Assembly: GCF_018219155.1 (NCBI RefSeq)
Contig: NZ_CP056123.1
Span: 2,489,505 to 2,553,504 of the forward strand
Length of the DNA stretch: 64,000 nucleotides
Reading direction: 5' to 3'
Origin: Moritella sp. 24
Lineage (GTDB): Bacteria; Pseudomonadota; Gammaproteobacteria; Enterobacterales; Moritellaceae
In this document: positions 28,141 through 36,786 of the stretch, piece by piece
Position numbering within the stretch: the stretch's first letter is position 1
Layout of the letters: every line of letters starts with the position of its first letter
Translations under genes and position numbers: made by a program
The notes under the pieces: model-generated
What the model was told of the DNA's origin: nothing
Seen by the model: only the letters and a program-made list of their open reading frames with translations
The model's database searches: none

Positions 28141-28239
28141 ACATAACACCCTACGAATAAATGAGCTGAGTGTGCTGACGAACGATTTATCAGTAAATAG
28201 TAGACCATTTTACTAGCCTAAACTCAGCCGTTTGTTATA
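28141..28239 (-). repeat. Isolated attC-like site G
   Basis: Outer boxes ACATAAC (28141) and GTTATAA (28233-28239) with internal complementary stretches GAGCTGAGT and ACTCAGC. The stop codon of the GNAT gene upstream begins four bases away, the same compact layout as at attC-like C. It lies 22 kb from the main array. Confidence 0.6.
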
Positions 28240-28242
28240 ATA

Positions 28243-28761
28243 CTACTTGCACAGACCATAGACATAATCATCTACGTACTTGTTACTAATTAAAGAGTTT
28301 TGCTGTAAACAACCCTCACGAACAAAGCCTAGTTTTTCGAGCAGTTTAAATGACCCAATATTTTGAACTGAACAGGTGGCTGTTAGCTTATTAAGTTCCA
28401 ATCCATTGAGCGCATAATCCTTAATCAGGTTTAAGGCTTCACTTGCAAAGCCTTTTCCTTGAGCGTCCAGCTTAATCATATAGCCAATCTCAGCAATTTT
28501 TGCTTCATGGTTCACAATTTTAAGACCTATATTACCCAGCTTTTGATCTGTTTCGATTTCAGATATGCCTAATGATAGCCATCCGTCACTTTCCATAGTC
28601 CAAGGCTGTGATTTAGCAGCGAACGCCGCTACAGCATCTTCATATGTGAAGGCTTCATAAACATGTTCCATCATTTTTGGACACATTGATATTTCAATAA
28701 AAAGATTCTTATCCGTTTCATCGAATGGTGAGAGCTTTATTCTTTGTCCTGATAATTGCAT
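28243..28761 (-). CDS. GNAT acetyltransferase, RimJ/RimL type, probable cassette gene
   Basis: Encodes 172 residues. RimJ/RimL-like features: opening LSGQRIKLSPFDETD, central IGLKIVNHEAKIAEIGYMI, the acetyl-CoA loop DAQGKGFASEALNLIKDYAL, then LNKLTATCSVQNIGSFKLLEKLGFVREG. Proteins of this type acetylate ribosomal-protein termini, amino acids or antibiotics; the target here is not evident. The stop codon is four bases from an attC-like element, so the gene is probably a mobile cassette captured outside the main array. Confidence 0.85.
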   Translation of the reverse strand: MQLSGQRIKLSPFDETDKNLFIEISMCPKMMEHVYEAFTYEDAVAAFAAKSQPWTMESDGWLSLGISEIETDQKLGNIGLKIVNHEAKIAEIGYMIKLDAQGKGFASEALNLIKDYALNGLELNKLTATCSVQNIGSFKLLEKLGFVREGCLQQNSLISNKYVDDYVYGLCK

Positions 28762-29294
28762 GACTTATCCTTAGTCTTTATACCTCTGGTACTTCAAGTT
28801 GACGAAGAGCAACACGGCCTAAATTAATTTTATCACAATCTAGTTTCTTAAATTAAACAATTGAACCACACCAATAGCATCACCATTTAGCGGTGCCTTA
28901 TTGAAGTCATCGGTATGAATAATCCACACCAAAAAGGTTTAATACATATTATAAACAACACCTTATCAATTTAATACTACAAGGTAAACGACTAGCGACA
29001 ATTGATGGCTATTCTCGTGTACCTCCCTTACTGTCAGCATTAAATTAAGTACGTAGACATCACCCGAAAGACTGAACATAATAGCGCTAACACTACAGTA
29101 TGAATGTGTTGAAGTTCATAATTAGCTCGTCTTGAGTTTAATCCCAAGACGAAATATCCACCAAGACAAACTCATAATTTACGATATAAAGAAAGGCTCG
29201 GACTTCTTCACATTCGAATAAGGTTCATCTGCGCGACACCTATTCTTATTTATAGCCCTATTAACTATGTTGGTATACCATACCTTAAAATATT
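28762..29294. other. Gene-free interval
   Basis: About 530 AT-rich bases without a supported gene. The only structure I see is an inverted repeat with 8-bp arms, TCGTCTTG and CAAGACGA, at 29127-29152, without a T tail. Confidence 0.5.
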
Positions 29295-29681
29295 ATGGGA
29301 AATACATCTATGCTAATGGCTCTTAATACCCGCGACTTTAACCACAAGAAAGCTTACGGTTACGACCGTATTATTATGGATGCAGACTACTCACAAGTAG
29401 AGCGTGCAAAAGTAAACGACCTAAAAGGTGTTACCTCTATGGTTCGCTTTGGTTATACAGAAAACGGACAAGTCTCTATTGAGACATTTAAAAATATTAA
29501 AGTGAAGGAAGATATAACTACAAAAAACTTTAATTTTGAGGATGCAGAAACAGGCGTTCTATTTTTCGGGGACAGTGTTTCTGTCGAAGTAGTCAACAAA
29601 ACTTCCGCAGCAATATTATTTCCTAAAGCTTTCAATAAATTAGGTCACTTTAATCAATTTACATTGAAGTGGGCGCAATAA
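29295..29681 (+). CDS. Orphan protein of 128 residues
   Basis: I do not recognise the family. There is no signal peptide or membrane segment; the sequence is mixed alpha/beta with a VTSMVRFGYTENGQVSIETF stretch and ends FNKLGHFNQFTLKWAQ. Two starts are possible: the ATG at 29295, or the one at 29310, which has GGGA about nine bases upstream and is favoured. The gene stands alone between two gene-free intervals. Continuous codon-like composition supports it as real. Confidence 0.55.
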   Translation: MGNTSMLMALNTRDFNHKKAYGYDRIIMDADYSQVERAKVNDLKGVTSMVRFGYTENGQVSIETFKNIKVKEDITTKNFNFEDAETGVLFFGDSVSVEVVNKTSAAILFPKAFNKLGHFNQFTLKWAQ

Positions 29682-29880
29682 AGCTAACGTCTTAGCATTT
29701 GTGCTTTATATTCTTTGTAAGGCACAAATTTCTTATTGGACTTGCCCGCTGCACGTCCTACATTGTTAAAAACGTCAAAACAAACACAACACATTGAAAA
29801 ATAACAACATACTTAAGATTATCTATACAACTGATTGTATTTTTATAATTCGAGACTGCGTTACCAAAATGCACATAACA

Positions 29881-29909
29881 AAAAGGCCAATGCAAACGCA
29901 TGGCCTTTT
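29881..29909 (-). terminator. Rho-independent terminator
   Basis: AAAAGGCCA/TGC arms pair with GCA/TGGCCTTTT around a 4-base loop with one unpaired A. T runs exist on both strands, and the MFS gene ends 12 bases away on the minus strand. Confidence 0.85.
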
Positions 29910-29921
29910 ACTACAAGATAT

Positions 29922-31136
29922 TTAAGTTACTGTCGCGCCAGTTAAGCGTGGCACAGGCCGATCATTAATCGGAAAGTGAAGTAACGCAGCGCATAGAGCC
30001 ATTACAACGGTTGACCACCAGATTGGATCGTAAGAACCGTAATAGTCATATATTAACCCGCCAACCCAAGCCCCTAAAAAGCTACCGACTTGATGAGTAA
30101 AAAACACCAACCCATATAATGTAGACATATACCGAGCACCAAACATCTGACGTACTAAACCAGAGGTAAGCGGTACCGTGCCTAACCAACAAAAACCAAT
30201 AGCCGCACCAAAAATAGTCGCTGTATCCACAGTCACAGGTAAAACGACAAAAGCACCAATAACCACAGAGCGTATTAAATACAAGGATGTCATAACATAG
30301 CGCTTGTTAAACTTATCCCCCATCACACCCCAGAAGTAAGACCCGAATATATTAAAAATACCAACATAGGCCAGCGCCATTGCAGCAGTAGCAACAGGCA
30401 GCCCCTTATCTGCAAGATAACTAGGCAGGTGCGTTGCAATAAACATGACATGAAAACCACAAACAAAAAAGCCTGCGTGAATAAGCCAATAACCACGATG
30501 ATTAAACGCTTCTTTTAACGCCTCACTTAAGCTCTGTGAATCATCAACAAGTGAGTCTGTAGAAGCTGAAGTGCTATTATTTTTGATGAAAGACGCAAAC
30601 GCGATCATTAAACAACACATTAACGCAAAAACTTGCAGTGCACTCTGCCATCCAACGTTACTCAATAGTGATTGCGCACCAGGTATCACTGCAAACATAC
30701 CAAACGAACCCGCAGCCGTTGTTAATCCAAACGCTTTTGCAGTGTGCTCGGCTGGAACAACACGTGCAACAGCGCCAAGAATAACAACGTAACTCGTTGC
30801 GCTTAACCCAAACCCAACCAAAGTACCGAGGGTGAGATATAACCAACTTGGATCAGTCGAGAGTGACGTTAAATATAGGCCAGCAGCATAAGCCACAGTA
30901 CCCAATATAATAATGCGTCTAGCGCCCCAGCGATCAGAGGCCATGCCAACAAAAGGTTGGAACACACCAAAAAGCAGATTTTGTAGTGCGATGGTAAAGC
31001 TAAAAAATTCACGTCCTGTATTAAACGTGTCTGAAATTGGTAGCATGAAGATACCAAACGATTGCCTGATCCCTAAACTGATAATTAATATGGCTATGCC
31101 TGCCCAAACTAAAAGAGGAAAACGAAAAATACTCAT
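29922..31136 (-). CDS. Major facilitator superfamily transporter
   Basis: Encodes 404 residues with about 12 hydrophobic segments. MFS signatures: FVGMASDRWGARRIIILG between helices 2 and 3 and a second copy GVMGDKFNKRYVM in the C-terminal half. The opening IAILIISLGIRQSFGIFMLPI resembles monocarboxylate/OFA- or CynX-like carriers. Its ATG overlaps the last base of the stop of the small His-rich gene upstream (TAATG), so the two are translationally coupled. A LysR regulator is divergent. The substrate is not evident; a small organic anion is a reasonable guess from the subfamily. Confidence 0.85.
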   Translation of the reverse strand: MSIFRFPLLVWAGIAILIISLGIRQSFGIFMLPISDTFNTGREFFSFTIALQNLLFGVFQPFVGMASDRWGARRIIILGTVAYAAGLYLTSLSTDPSWLYLTLGTLVGFGLSATSYVVILGAVARVVPAEHTAKAFGLTTAAGSFGMFAVIPGAQSLLSNVGWQSALQVFALMCCLMIAFASFIKNNSTSASTDSLVDDSQSLSEALKEAFNHRGYWLIHAGFFVCGFHVMFIATHLPSYLADKGLPVATAAMALAYVGIFNIFGSYFWGVMGDKFNKRYVMTSLYLIRSVVIGAFVVLPVTVDTATIFGAAIGFCWLGTVPLTSGLVRQMFGARYMSTLYGLVFFTHQVGSFLGAWVGGLIYDYYGSYDPIWWSTVVMALCAALLHFPINDRPVPRLTGATVT

Positions 31137-31330
31137 TAATGATGTTCCATATGTTCGTGTTTAAGTGGATGGTGTTCGTTTTTAGGTGAATAGTGCTGGT
31201 GACAACCACCGCTTGTTGCGTGTTTGGCTAATGAATCGATTAATGGTTGATATTGCCGTACACCATAAAGTGTAATGATGAGCAGCACCGCCATACGCAT
31301 TAGCTGTGCAAAAAGTGATTGTGAAAACAT
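31136..31330 (-). CDS. Small membrane protein with histidine-rich tail
   Basis: Encodes 64 residues from the ATG at 31330 (AGGAAACACA upstream); the longer frame to 31414 lacks a ribosome-binding site. One hydrophobic helix (LMRMAVLLIITLYGV) precedes a short loop and a C-terminal segment with about nine histidines and one cysteine (GGCHQHYSPKNEHHPLKHEH ... HH). Such tails usually bind metal ions. Its stop overlaps the MFS start by one base, so the two products are made together; whether the peptide is a partner or metal buffer for the transporter is inference. Confidence 0.65.
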   Translation of the reverse strand: MFSQSLFAQLMRMAVLLIITLYGVRQYQPLIDSLAKHATSGGCHQHYSPKNEHHPLKHEHMEHH

Positions 31331-31516
31331 TGTGTTTCCTATTGCAGTTAAGAGAGGCTGGATAGTAAAGAAAGGCAATACATGAAACAAATGATTAAAA
31401 ATCACAATATACATGCATAAAACGCAACTATTAGATTTGTATTACTCAATAAATGTTGGATGTCTCTGCGTTGTTGTCCATAATAAAGCGCTTATGGTTA
31501 TATTTTGGATGTAAAT

Positions 31517-32458
31517 ATGGAGCTTGAAGAAGTCTATCGTCGGGACTTAAATCTATTAGTCGCGTTAAAAGTCTTGGTAGAAGAAGGAAGTGTGAGGCGC
31601 AGTGCAATCAGGCTTAACTTAAGTCAATCAGCGATGAGTCGAGTGTTAGGAAGATTAAGGGAGCTACTCAATGATCCTCTTTTTATTCGCCAAGGCCAAC
31701 ACCTTCAGCCCACACAACGTGCAATAGAAATAAGCAGCGCAGTGAATGAACCATTAGAATCACTACGAATGTTACTGTCTCCTACACATTTCGATCCTAA
31801 AGTATGCAAACAACACTTTGTTATCGCGACTACCGATTATGCAATGCAGACAATTTTACCTTATGCATTGCCGCGCATTTATGAAGACGCGCCAAATATT
31901 TCATTGGAATTCTCTCCACTTAAGCATGAACAAATGCTGGGGCAACTAACAACAGAAGGCGTCGATATGGCTATCTGTCGCCCTACTCATAATATCGAGC
32001 CATTAGTGCACGAAAAATTAGGATTAGTCAGTGTTTTTTGCCTGTTATCAACCTCCCATCCACTTGCAGACAAAGCGCTAACCTTAACTGATTATCTTAC
32101 TTATCCGCATGCATTGATTGCTATTAGTGATGGCGTGAAAGCACTGATTGACTCTGCGCTTAGTGACTATCAAAAACCTAAAACAGTGTTACGGGCTTAT
32201 CATTTAGAAGCTGCGTTAGCGATTGTTAATACAATGCCACTGATTATCACGGTTCCTGCTGATTTAGCCTATTTAATGGCAGACAAACATGATTTGGTTG
32301 TGAAAGCGTTACCTTTTGAATTTAAACCCTTTGAATATTCACTTATTTGGCATCCTCGCTGTGAACACTCAGCGGCACAAATATGGCTACGCAATTTGTT
32401 AAAAGAGCAATGTGGTAAGTTAATAGACAAACGCGTGCAAGAAATGGAACTGTTATAG
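31517..32458 (+). CDS. LysR-family transcriptional regulator
   Basis: Encodes 313 residues from the ATG at 31517; an in-frame TTG at 31505 is an alternative. The N-terminal winged HTH is clear (RRDLNLLVALKVLVEEGSVRRSAIRLNLSQSAMSRVLGRL) and RELLNDPLFIRQGQHLQPTQRA is the linker. The rest is a periplasmic-binding-type effector domain. It is divergent from the MFS/His-rich operon with about 185 bases between the starts, the classic arrangement in which the LysR protein controls its neighbour. The effector is unknown. Confidence 0.93.
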   Translation: MELEEVYRRDLNLLVALKVLVEEGSVRRSAIRLNLSQSAMSRVLGRLRELLNDPLFIRQGQHLQPTQRAIEISSAVNEPLESLRMLLSPTHFDPKVCKQHFVIATTDYAMQTILPYALPRIYEDAPNISLEFSPLKHEQMLGQLTTEGVDMAICRPTHNIEPLVHEKLGLVSVFCLLSTSHPLADKALTLTDYLTYPHALIAISDGVKALIDSALSDYQKPKTVLRAYHLEAALAIVNTMPLIITVPADLAYLMADKHDLVVKALPFEFKPFEYSLIWHPRCEHSAAQIWLRNLLKEQCGKLIDKRVQEMELL

Positions 32459-32510
32459 CCGTTTTTTATACTGTAAGGCTCGATGACATTAGCGTCCTAC
32501 CCACACGATT

Positions 32511-32546
32511 GATCAACTAACGATCAACACAGATCACATAGCGATC
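32511..32546. promoter_or_regulatory. Four helically phased GATC (Dam) sites upstream of the tus-like gene
   Basis: GATC occurs at 32511, 32522, 32532 and 32543, spacing 11, 10 and 11 bases, about 20 bases upstream of the predicted -35 box. Three sites extend to GATCA-C. Such spacing suits Dam methylation-sensitive binding proteins of the SeqA kind. Confidence 0.6.
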
Positions 32547-32564
32547 ACCTAACCTTGGGGTCTA

Positions 32565-32593
32565 TTGCATGATGGTCTATTTATAACTATGCT
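32565..32593 (+). promoter_or_regulatory. Predicted sigma-70 promoter of the tus-like gene
   Basis: TTGCAT, 17-bp spacer, TATGCT; the ATG follows 38 bases later behind GAAAGGA. Predicted by eye only. Confidence 0.55.
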
Positions 32594-32631
32594 AAAAGCA
32601 TAACGAGATTAATCGCTAGAAAGGATTAAAG

Positions 32632-33498
32632 ATGACTGATATTAAAGGCTTGTATGACAAATTAAGCGCTGACTTAAATTTATTAGAAAAGCTACTGTAT
32701 GCAACGGAACCTATGATGGCGCTGGTAAGTCGAATTCCGCCAGTCATTAAAGGAGAAGAGCAAGCAACGATCAAACAGATCACACCTGAATTAAGTTCAG
32801 GCTTATTGGCGATGAAGTTAGCCGCTGAAGCATTTCAAGATATTCATATCAAACATCCGTTTTCACAAAAATCAGCGCGTCGCTATGTGGGCATAATTCA
32901 ACTGCACCCGACACAGGAAAACTGTCCTGAAATCGTCAAGTGTATTAGTGACATCAACGCCACGAAAGCAGAAATTGAACATGCTGTAGTGACAGAAAAC
33001 GAAACGCGACAAGCTCGATTCAGCGCAGTCCACGATAACTGTCCCGGTGTAATGACTGTTCATTTATATCGTAAAATTCATTGTCTAGAAGATGAGCTCG
33101 TTAAATCAGTTCGTTTTAGTTGGCAACGTAAAGACTCGCTACATCAACCGAATAAAATAGAATTACTCGGACAAATAATCAGTGAACAAGAAAGGGCATC
33201 GCCTGATAATAAATTGGCACTCACACAACTCCATCACAAAGTTGCAACAACATCAGAGCAAGAACTACGTATCCGTCGCCCTGTAAAAGTACAACCAGCA
33301 GCAAATATTGTCAGAGCCAGTGGGCTAAAAACAGTCACTGCGCCATTACCTATTATTGTCGTACAGAAAGAAGTGATAGAGGCAAATGAAGTCAGCGAAT
33401 TTATCGCTTCGCACGTGCGAAAACAGCGTTCAGACAAAAATAAGAACATTGTTTTAGGATCATTTACTGGACGTAATATTGAGCGATTAATGAAATAA
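32632..33498 (+). CDS. tus: Tus-like DNA replication terminus site-binding protein
   Basis: Encodes 288 residues (E. coli Tus has 309). Regions recognisable against Tus: INATKAEIEHAVVTENE, ARFSAVHDNCPGVMTVHLYR, VRFSWQRKDSLHQPNK, and LRIRRPVKVQPAANIVR near the C-terminal third, which corresponds to the KIKRPVKVQP segment of the DNA-binding face. Tus binds Ter sites and blocks forks in one direction. Identity is moderate, so the assignment rests on collinear motifs. AAGGA precedes the ATG by 7 bases. If correct, the window lies near the replication terminus. Confidence 0.82.
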   Translation: MTDIKGLYDKLSADLNLLEKLLYATEPMMALVSRIPPVIKGEEQATIKQITPELSSGLLAMKLAAEAFQDIHIKHPFSQKSARRYVGIIQLHPTQENCPEIVKCISDINATKAEIEHAVVTENETRQARFSAVHDNCPGVMTVHLYRKIHCLEDELVKSVRFSWQRKDSLHQPNKIELLGQIISEQERASPDNKLALTQLHHKVATTSEQELRIRRPVKVQPAANIVRASGLKTVTAPLPIIVVQKEVIEANEVSEFIASHVRKQRSDKNKNIVLGSFTGRNIERLMK

Positions 33499-33513
33499 TA
33501 ATGATTTAAAAAG

Positions 33514-33948
33514 CTAGAACCAAGGTCGGCTTTCGAGTACGTAGGCCTGTTGAAATTCTTCTGTTGGTTTTAGCAGGTAAATGACAAACTCAACCAATGC
33601 AATCATCGCGATAACCATTGATGGCAGGCCTAAGAAGACATAACCGAAAACAAAAAGTACTAACATACAAATGCCCTCCTTGTTATATCCTAAATAAAAC
33701 TTATGCGCGCCTAATACACCAAAGAAAAAAGCCAATAACACAGCGCCAAGTTTCTTTGATTTACCTGTTGTAATAAGTGTCGCTGATTCCACTTTTCCAG
33801 ATTCAATAATAAAATTAACTTTATTACCAACCTCAGGGTTATTCTTATACTGCCATTGAGTCATATCAAATATATAACGACATCCATCCTCACCGGAAAT
33901 AACACCTTCTTCAGATCCGATATCAAACTTAAGGATTGATCCCTTCAT
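33514..33948 (-). CDS. TM2-domain membrane protein
   Basis: Encodes 144 residues. The first about 62 form a small beta-rich domain (GSILKFDIGSEEGVISGEDGCRYIF ... VNFIIESGKVESA), resembling the cold-shock/OB-like half seen in some TM2 proteins. The C-terminal half has the TM2 layout: helix LGAVLLAFFFGVLGAHKFYLG, loop, helix GICMLVLFVFGYVFLGLPSM. Function of the family in bacteria is unknown. It ends close to the tus-like gene on the opposite strand (convergent). Confidence 0.85.
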   Translation of the reverse strand: MKGSILKFDIGSEEGVISGEDGCRYIFDMTQWQYKNNPEVGNKVNFIIESGKVESATLITTGKSKKLGAVLLAFFFGVLGAHKFYLGYNKEGICMLVLFVFGYVFLGLPSMVIAMIALVEFVIYLLKPTEEFQQAYVLESRPWF

Positions 33949-34341
33949 TACTAACTCCGTTAATGCTTTTTAAGTAGCTAAATTATCACATAAATTTAAC
34001 CAAAATGACAGGTGGTTACATTTTGATACACAAATAATAATCATACATAAAAAAGTGTATTCTATATATTCAAGCACAGCGTAACAATAAAGATAGCTCC
34101 ATTTCAATTAAAATCATAACAATGTGGTATTTATATACACCTTATAAGCAATTGGTATATTTCGATATTTTTTTACTTATTCAGTATAATTTATATTTAT
34201 TAAACTTAAATTTAAAAGAACGAAATAAATATTACTATGTTAATGTTTATTTTAAATCTAACAGTATTAATTTGGACTTGATTCACCAATACAAATTATA
34301 TTAATGTGTGTTAAATAGTTGTAATAATACGGAGTTGCAAT
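33949..34341. other. Gene-free AT-rich interval
   Basis: Very AT-rich. A 60-codon frame at 34122-34304 has no ribosome-binding site and an asparagine/tyrosine/leucine composition expected from random AT-rich DNA; I do not consider it a gene. The promoter of the CBS gene must lie in the final part. Confidence 0.5.
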
Positions 34342-34761
34342 ATGAAAGTAAAAGACATAATGGCAAAAAATATTATTTGTATTAGCCATAAAGCCAGTTT
34401 AAAAGATGCCCATGAATTAATGCAAACCCGAGGTGTTCGTCACCTACCTGTCATCTCTGAAAATGATGGTACATTGGTGGGCATTCTCACACACAAAAAA
34501 ATGATCAGTACCATCATTTCAATGGTCACTAAATACGGTACAGAAATTCTAGCCAGAAAAGAGCGAGGTCAATTAATCGAAGATTTAATGGATACTGACT
34601 TCCAAAAGATAACAGAAGACGAGCCATTAAAAGTAGTTGTGGAATATTTTATTGATAATAAACTTGGTTGCCTCCCTGTGATCGATAGCCAGAACAAAGT
34701 CACTGGTATTGTGACATCATCTGATTTTGTTAAGTTATGTGCGCAACTACTTAGTCATTAA
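34342..34761 (+). CDS. CBS-domain pair protein
   Basis: Encodes 139 residues composed of two CBS motifs: VKDIMAKNIICISHKASLKDAHELMQTRGVRHLPVI (1-38) and IEDLMDTDFQKITEDEPLKVVVEYFIDNKLGCLPVID. Such stand-alone pairs bind adenosine nucleotides and sense energy state or regulate partners. CGGAG precedes the ATG by seven bases. No linked partner gene is obvious; the neighbours are convergent and unrelated. Confidence 0.92.
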   Translation: MKVKDIMAKNIICISHKASLKDAHELMQTRGVRHLPVISENDGTLVGILTHKKMISTIISMVTKYGTEILARKERGQLIEDLMDTDFQKITEDEPLKVVVEYFIDNKLGCLPVIDSQNKVTGIVTSSDFVKLCAQLLSH

Positions 34762-34791
34762 TCTTCTCAACCCGCTTGAGAGACCAGAATG

Positions 34792-34819
34792 AGGCTGATA
34801 ATAATATTATTATCAGCCT
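34792..34819. terminator. Bidirectional terminator-like palindrome
   Basis: A perfect 28-bp palindrome with arms AGGCTGATAATAAT and its complement, between convergent CBS and Bcr/CflA genes. The T tail is weak. Confidence 0.55.
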
Positions 34820-34853
34820 GCTTTGCTTGCTTACCTATTTACGCATAATGCCA

Positions 34854-36122
34854 TTATTTATCACGAGAATATCTCACTGCAACGCTCGCCCCAACCAGTG
34901 CTGTTACAGATGAAAGTAACATCATAATAACAACAGGCTGTACTGAACCAGCACCAATAAATGCAGATAACGCACTTATCGAACCGCCTACAGTATATTG
35001 TGTCGCACCTAAAACAGCAGACGCAGAACCTGCATTATGCCCAAAATGCTTCATAAAACAGGTACTCGCATTTGAAATAACAGCGCCATTCGCGGCAATA
35101 GCAATCACAAAACCAGTCACTGCAATATATAAAGAGTCAGGAGTCACGATAGATGCAACAACCAGTAATGTGCCTCCGAATACCTGTAAACATAAGAAAC
35201 TTCTTAATAGGGTTTCAGGCTCAAATCGCGACAATAAAAAGGTATTTGCGCGGTTAACAACAACCAAGCCACAGATATTGGCAAAAAACAAAAATGAGAA
35301 CTGCTGGGGAGTTTGACCAAACACTTCCATATACATCATCGCGGCATTTGTTAAAAATATCATCATCACTGAATAAGCAAATGCTTGTGCTACCATAAAG
35401 CCTAGAGCGCGTTTTTCACTAAATACTGATAACAAGCCACCCTTTTGCTGTTTTTCATCTGAGTGTAACGTCGGAGAGACTTTCTTGATTTGCTTAGGCA
35501 TAAATAGAATGACTAATATCGCAACTAACGCAGCCATCAGCGCAAGTGTGTAAAAGATCCAACGCCAATCAGCTAACGACATTATAATCGTACCAACTGT
35601 CGGTGCGATAGAAGGGGCAATCATCATAATCAATGCAATTAATGAGAACAGTTTGGCCGCCTCTTTACCACTGGCTGTATCTCGGATTGTCGCAGGCACT
35701 CCAACAACGGCCATGCCGCCGCCAATAGCCTGAATAACGCGCCATAACCACAGCACTTCAATCTGATTGGCTGTTGTTAATAACAAACTTGCTATCGCGA
35801 ATACCACAAGTCCAGCGACCATCGCAAAAGCACGGCCTTTTTTATCCGATAAAGGGCCACCAATTAACTGCCCTATCGCTAACCCGAAGATATATAAACT
35901 CACAGTTATCGACATTAATGAGATATCGACGCCCATCGCATTCGCCATTGTTGGTATCGCTGGTAAATAACTGTCTATCGTAAAAGGGGTTAATGCAAAT
36001 ACTGCTGCCAGCGTCAAAATTAATGTTTTGTTCATTTTGCCGCTGCTGTCCGTTTTGTTCATTTTTCTGTTAGCTGTTTTTAGCTCACTGCTTGTGAGCG
36101 TGGATACATTGCTTTGTGTCAT
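34854..36122 (-). CDS. Bcr/CflA-family multidrug exporter (MFS)
   Basis: Encodes 422 residues from the ATG at 36122 (GAGG seven bases upstream). Drug:H+ antiporter features of the 12-helix Bcr/CflA group: ALTPFTIDSYLPAIPTMA in helix 1, GQLIGGPLSDKKGRAFAM after helix 2, LWRVIQAIGGGMAVVGVPATIRD (motif C-like). An extended polar N-terminus of about 30 residues precedes helix 1. It is divergent from a MarR regulator with two operator-like palindromes between them, so it is very likely repressed by that protein. Substrates of the family include bicyclomycin, sulfonamides and chloramphenicol. Confidence 0.93.
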   Translation of the reverse strand: MTQSNVSTLTSSELKTANRKMNKTDSSGKMNKTLILTLAAVFALTPFTIDSYLPAIPTMANAMGVDISLMSITVSLYIFGLAIGQLIGGPLSDKKGRAFAMVAGLVVFAIASLLLTTANQIEVLWLWRVIQAIGGGMAVVGVPATIRDTASGKEAAKLFSLIALIMMIAPSIAPTVGTIIMSLADWRWIFYTLALMAALVAILVILFMPKQIKKVSPTLHSDEKQQKGGLLSVFSEKRALGFMVAQAFAYSVMMIFLTNAAMMYMEVFGQTPQQFSFLFFANICGLVVVNRANTFLLSRFEPETLLRSFLCLQVFGGTLLVVASIVTPDSLYIAVTGFVIAIAANGAVISNASTCFMKHFGHNAGSASAVLGATQYTVGGSISALSAFIGAGSVQPVVIMMLLSSVTALVGASVAVRYSRDK

Positions 36123-36138
36123 TTTAACGCCTCTCATT

Positions 36139-36186
36139 TATCTTTCTAGAAAGATAGTATCTGGACTTTACCTTTCTGGCAAGATA
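36139..36186. promoter_or_regulatory. Two MarR-type operator palindromes
   Basis: A perfect 18-bp palindrome TATCTTTCTAGAAAGATA at 36139-36156 and an imperfect copy TACCTTTCTGGCAAGATA at 36169-36186, centres 30 bases apart (three helical turns). They lie between the exporter and the regulator start codons. Confidence 0.8.
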
Positions 36187-36222
36187 TATTATCAAAGCTG
36201 TTAAACTATAGGGAACGAAGTA

Positions 36223-36711
36223 ATGACGAATAGCATTAATGAAATATTAGAAGCAATGGGCGAACATTGGCCAGAATGCGCTGGTACGGTTTCCCCTGCA
36301 TTACTGCGATTGCTCCGTGTCAGCAACCTATTCCACCATCAAATGGAAACGCATGTTCAGGATTATGATTTACAACGTGCTGAATTTAGTGTGCTCAGCA
36401 CATTAAGACGTAGTCCGGTACCCTACTGTCTATCGCCAACCTCGCTATATCAATCAATGATCTTTAGCTCCGGTGGCCTCACCAAGGTATTAAATCGGTT
36501 AACCCAAGCTGAATTAATTGAAAGAATTGATAATCCTGACGACAAGCGCAGTAAATTAGTGCAATTAACAAGTACGGGTAAGGAATTGATTGAGGCAGTC
36601 ATGCCACGATTACATCAAAAAGAAAGGAATGTACTTGATGTACTATCTGCAGATGAATTACAGCAACTTGATTCATTTATGCAGCGTATTTTAGATAAGC
36701 ATGAACAATAA
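36223..36711 (+). CDS. MarR-family transcriptional regulator
   Basis: Encodes 162 residues. Winged helix-turn-helix region: YDLQRAEFSVLSTLRRSP, CLSPTSLYQSMIFSSGGLTKVLNRLTQAELIERIDNPDDKRSKLVQLT, typical of MarR with the DxR motif in the wing (DDKRS). The N-terminus HWPECAGTVSPALLRLLRVSN and C-terminus are dimerisation helices. Divergent from the Bcr/CflA exporter, with operator-like palindromes in the shared intergenic region. Likely a ligand-responsive repressor of the exporter and of itself. Confidence 0.92.
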   Translation: MTNSINEILEAMGEHWPECAGTVSPALLRLLRVSNLFHHQMETHVQDYDLQRAEFSVLSTLRRSPVPYCLSPTSLYQSMIFSSGGLTKVLNRLTQAELIERIDNPDDKRSKLVQLTSTGKELIEAVMPRLHQKERNVLDVLSADELQQLDSFMQRILDKHEQ

Positions 36712-36786
36712 AGTAAATAGTGCTGGATAATACAAATCCGGCACCATTCCAGTTAATACTAGTGAGTTCTAAACTGTGAAGCCTGC

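Noticed and set aside
34122-34304. 60-codon open frame upstream of the CBS gene
   Set aside because: No ribosome-binding site; composition is what random AT-rich DNA gives.
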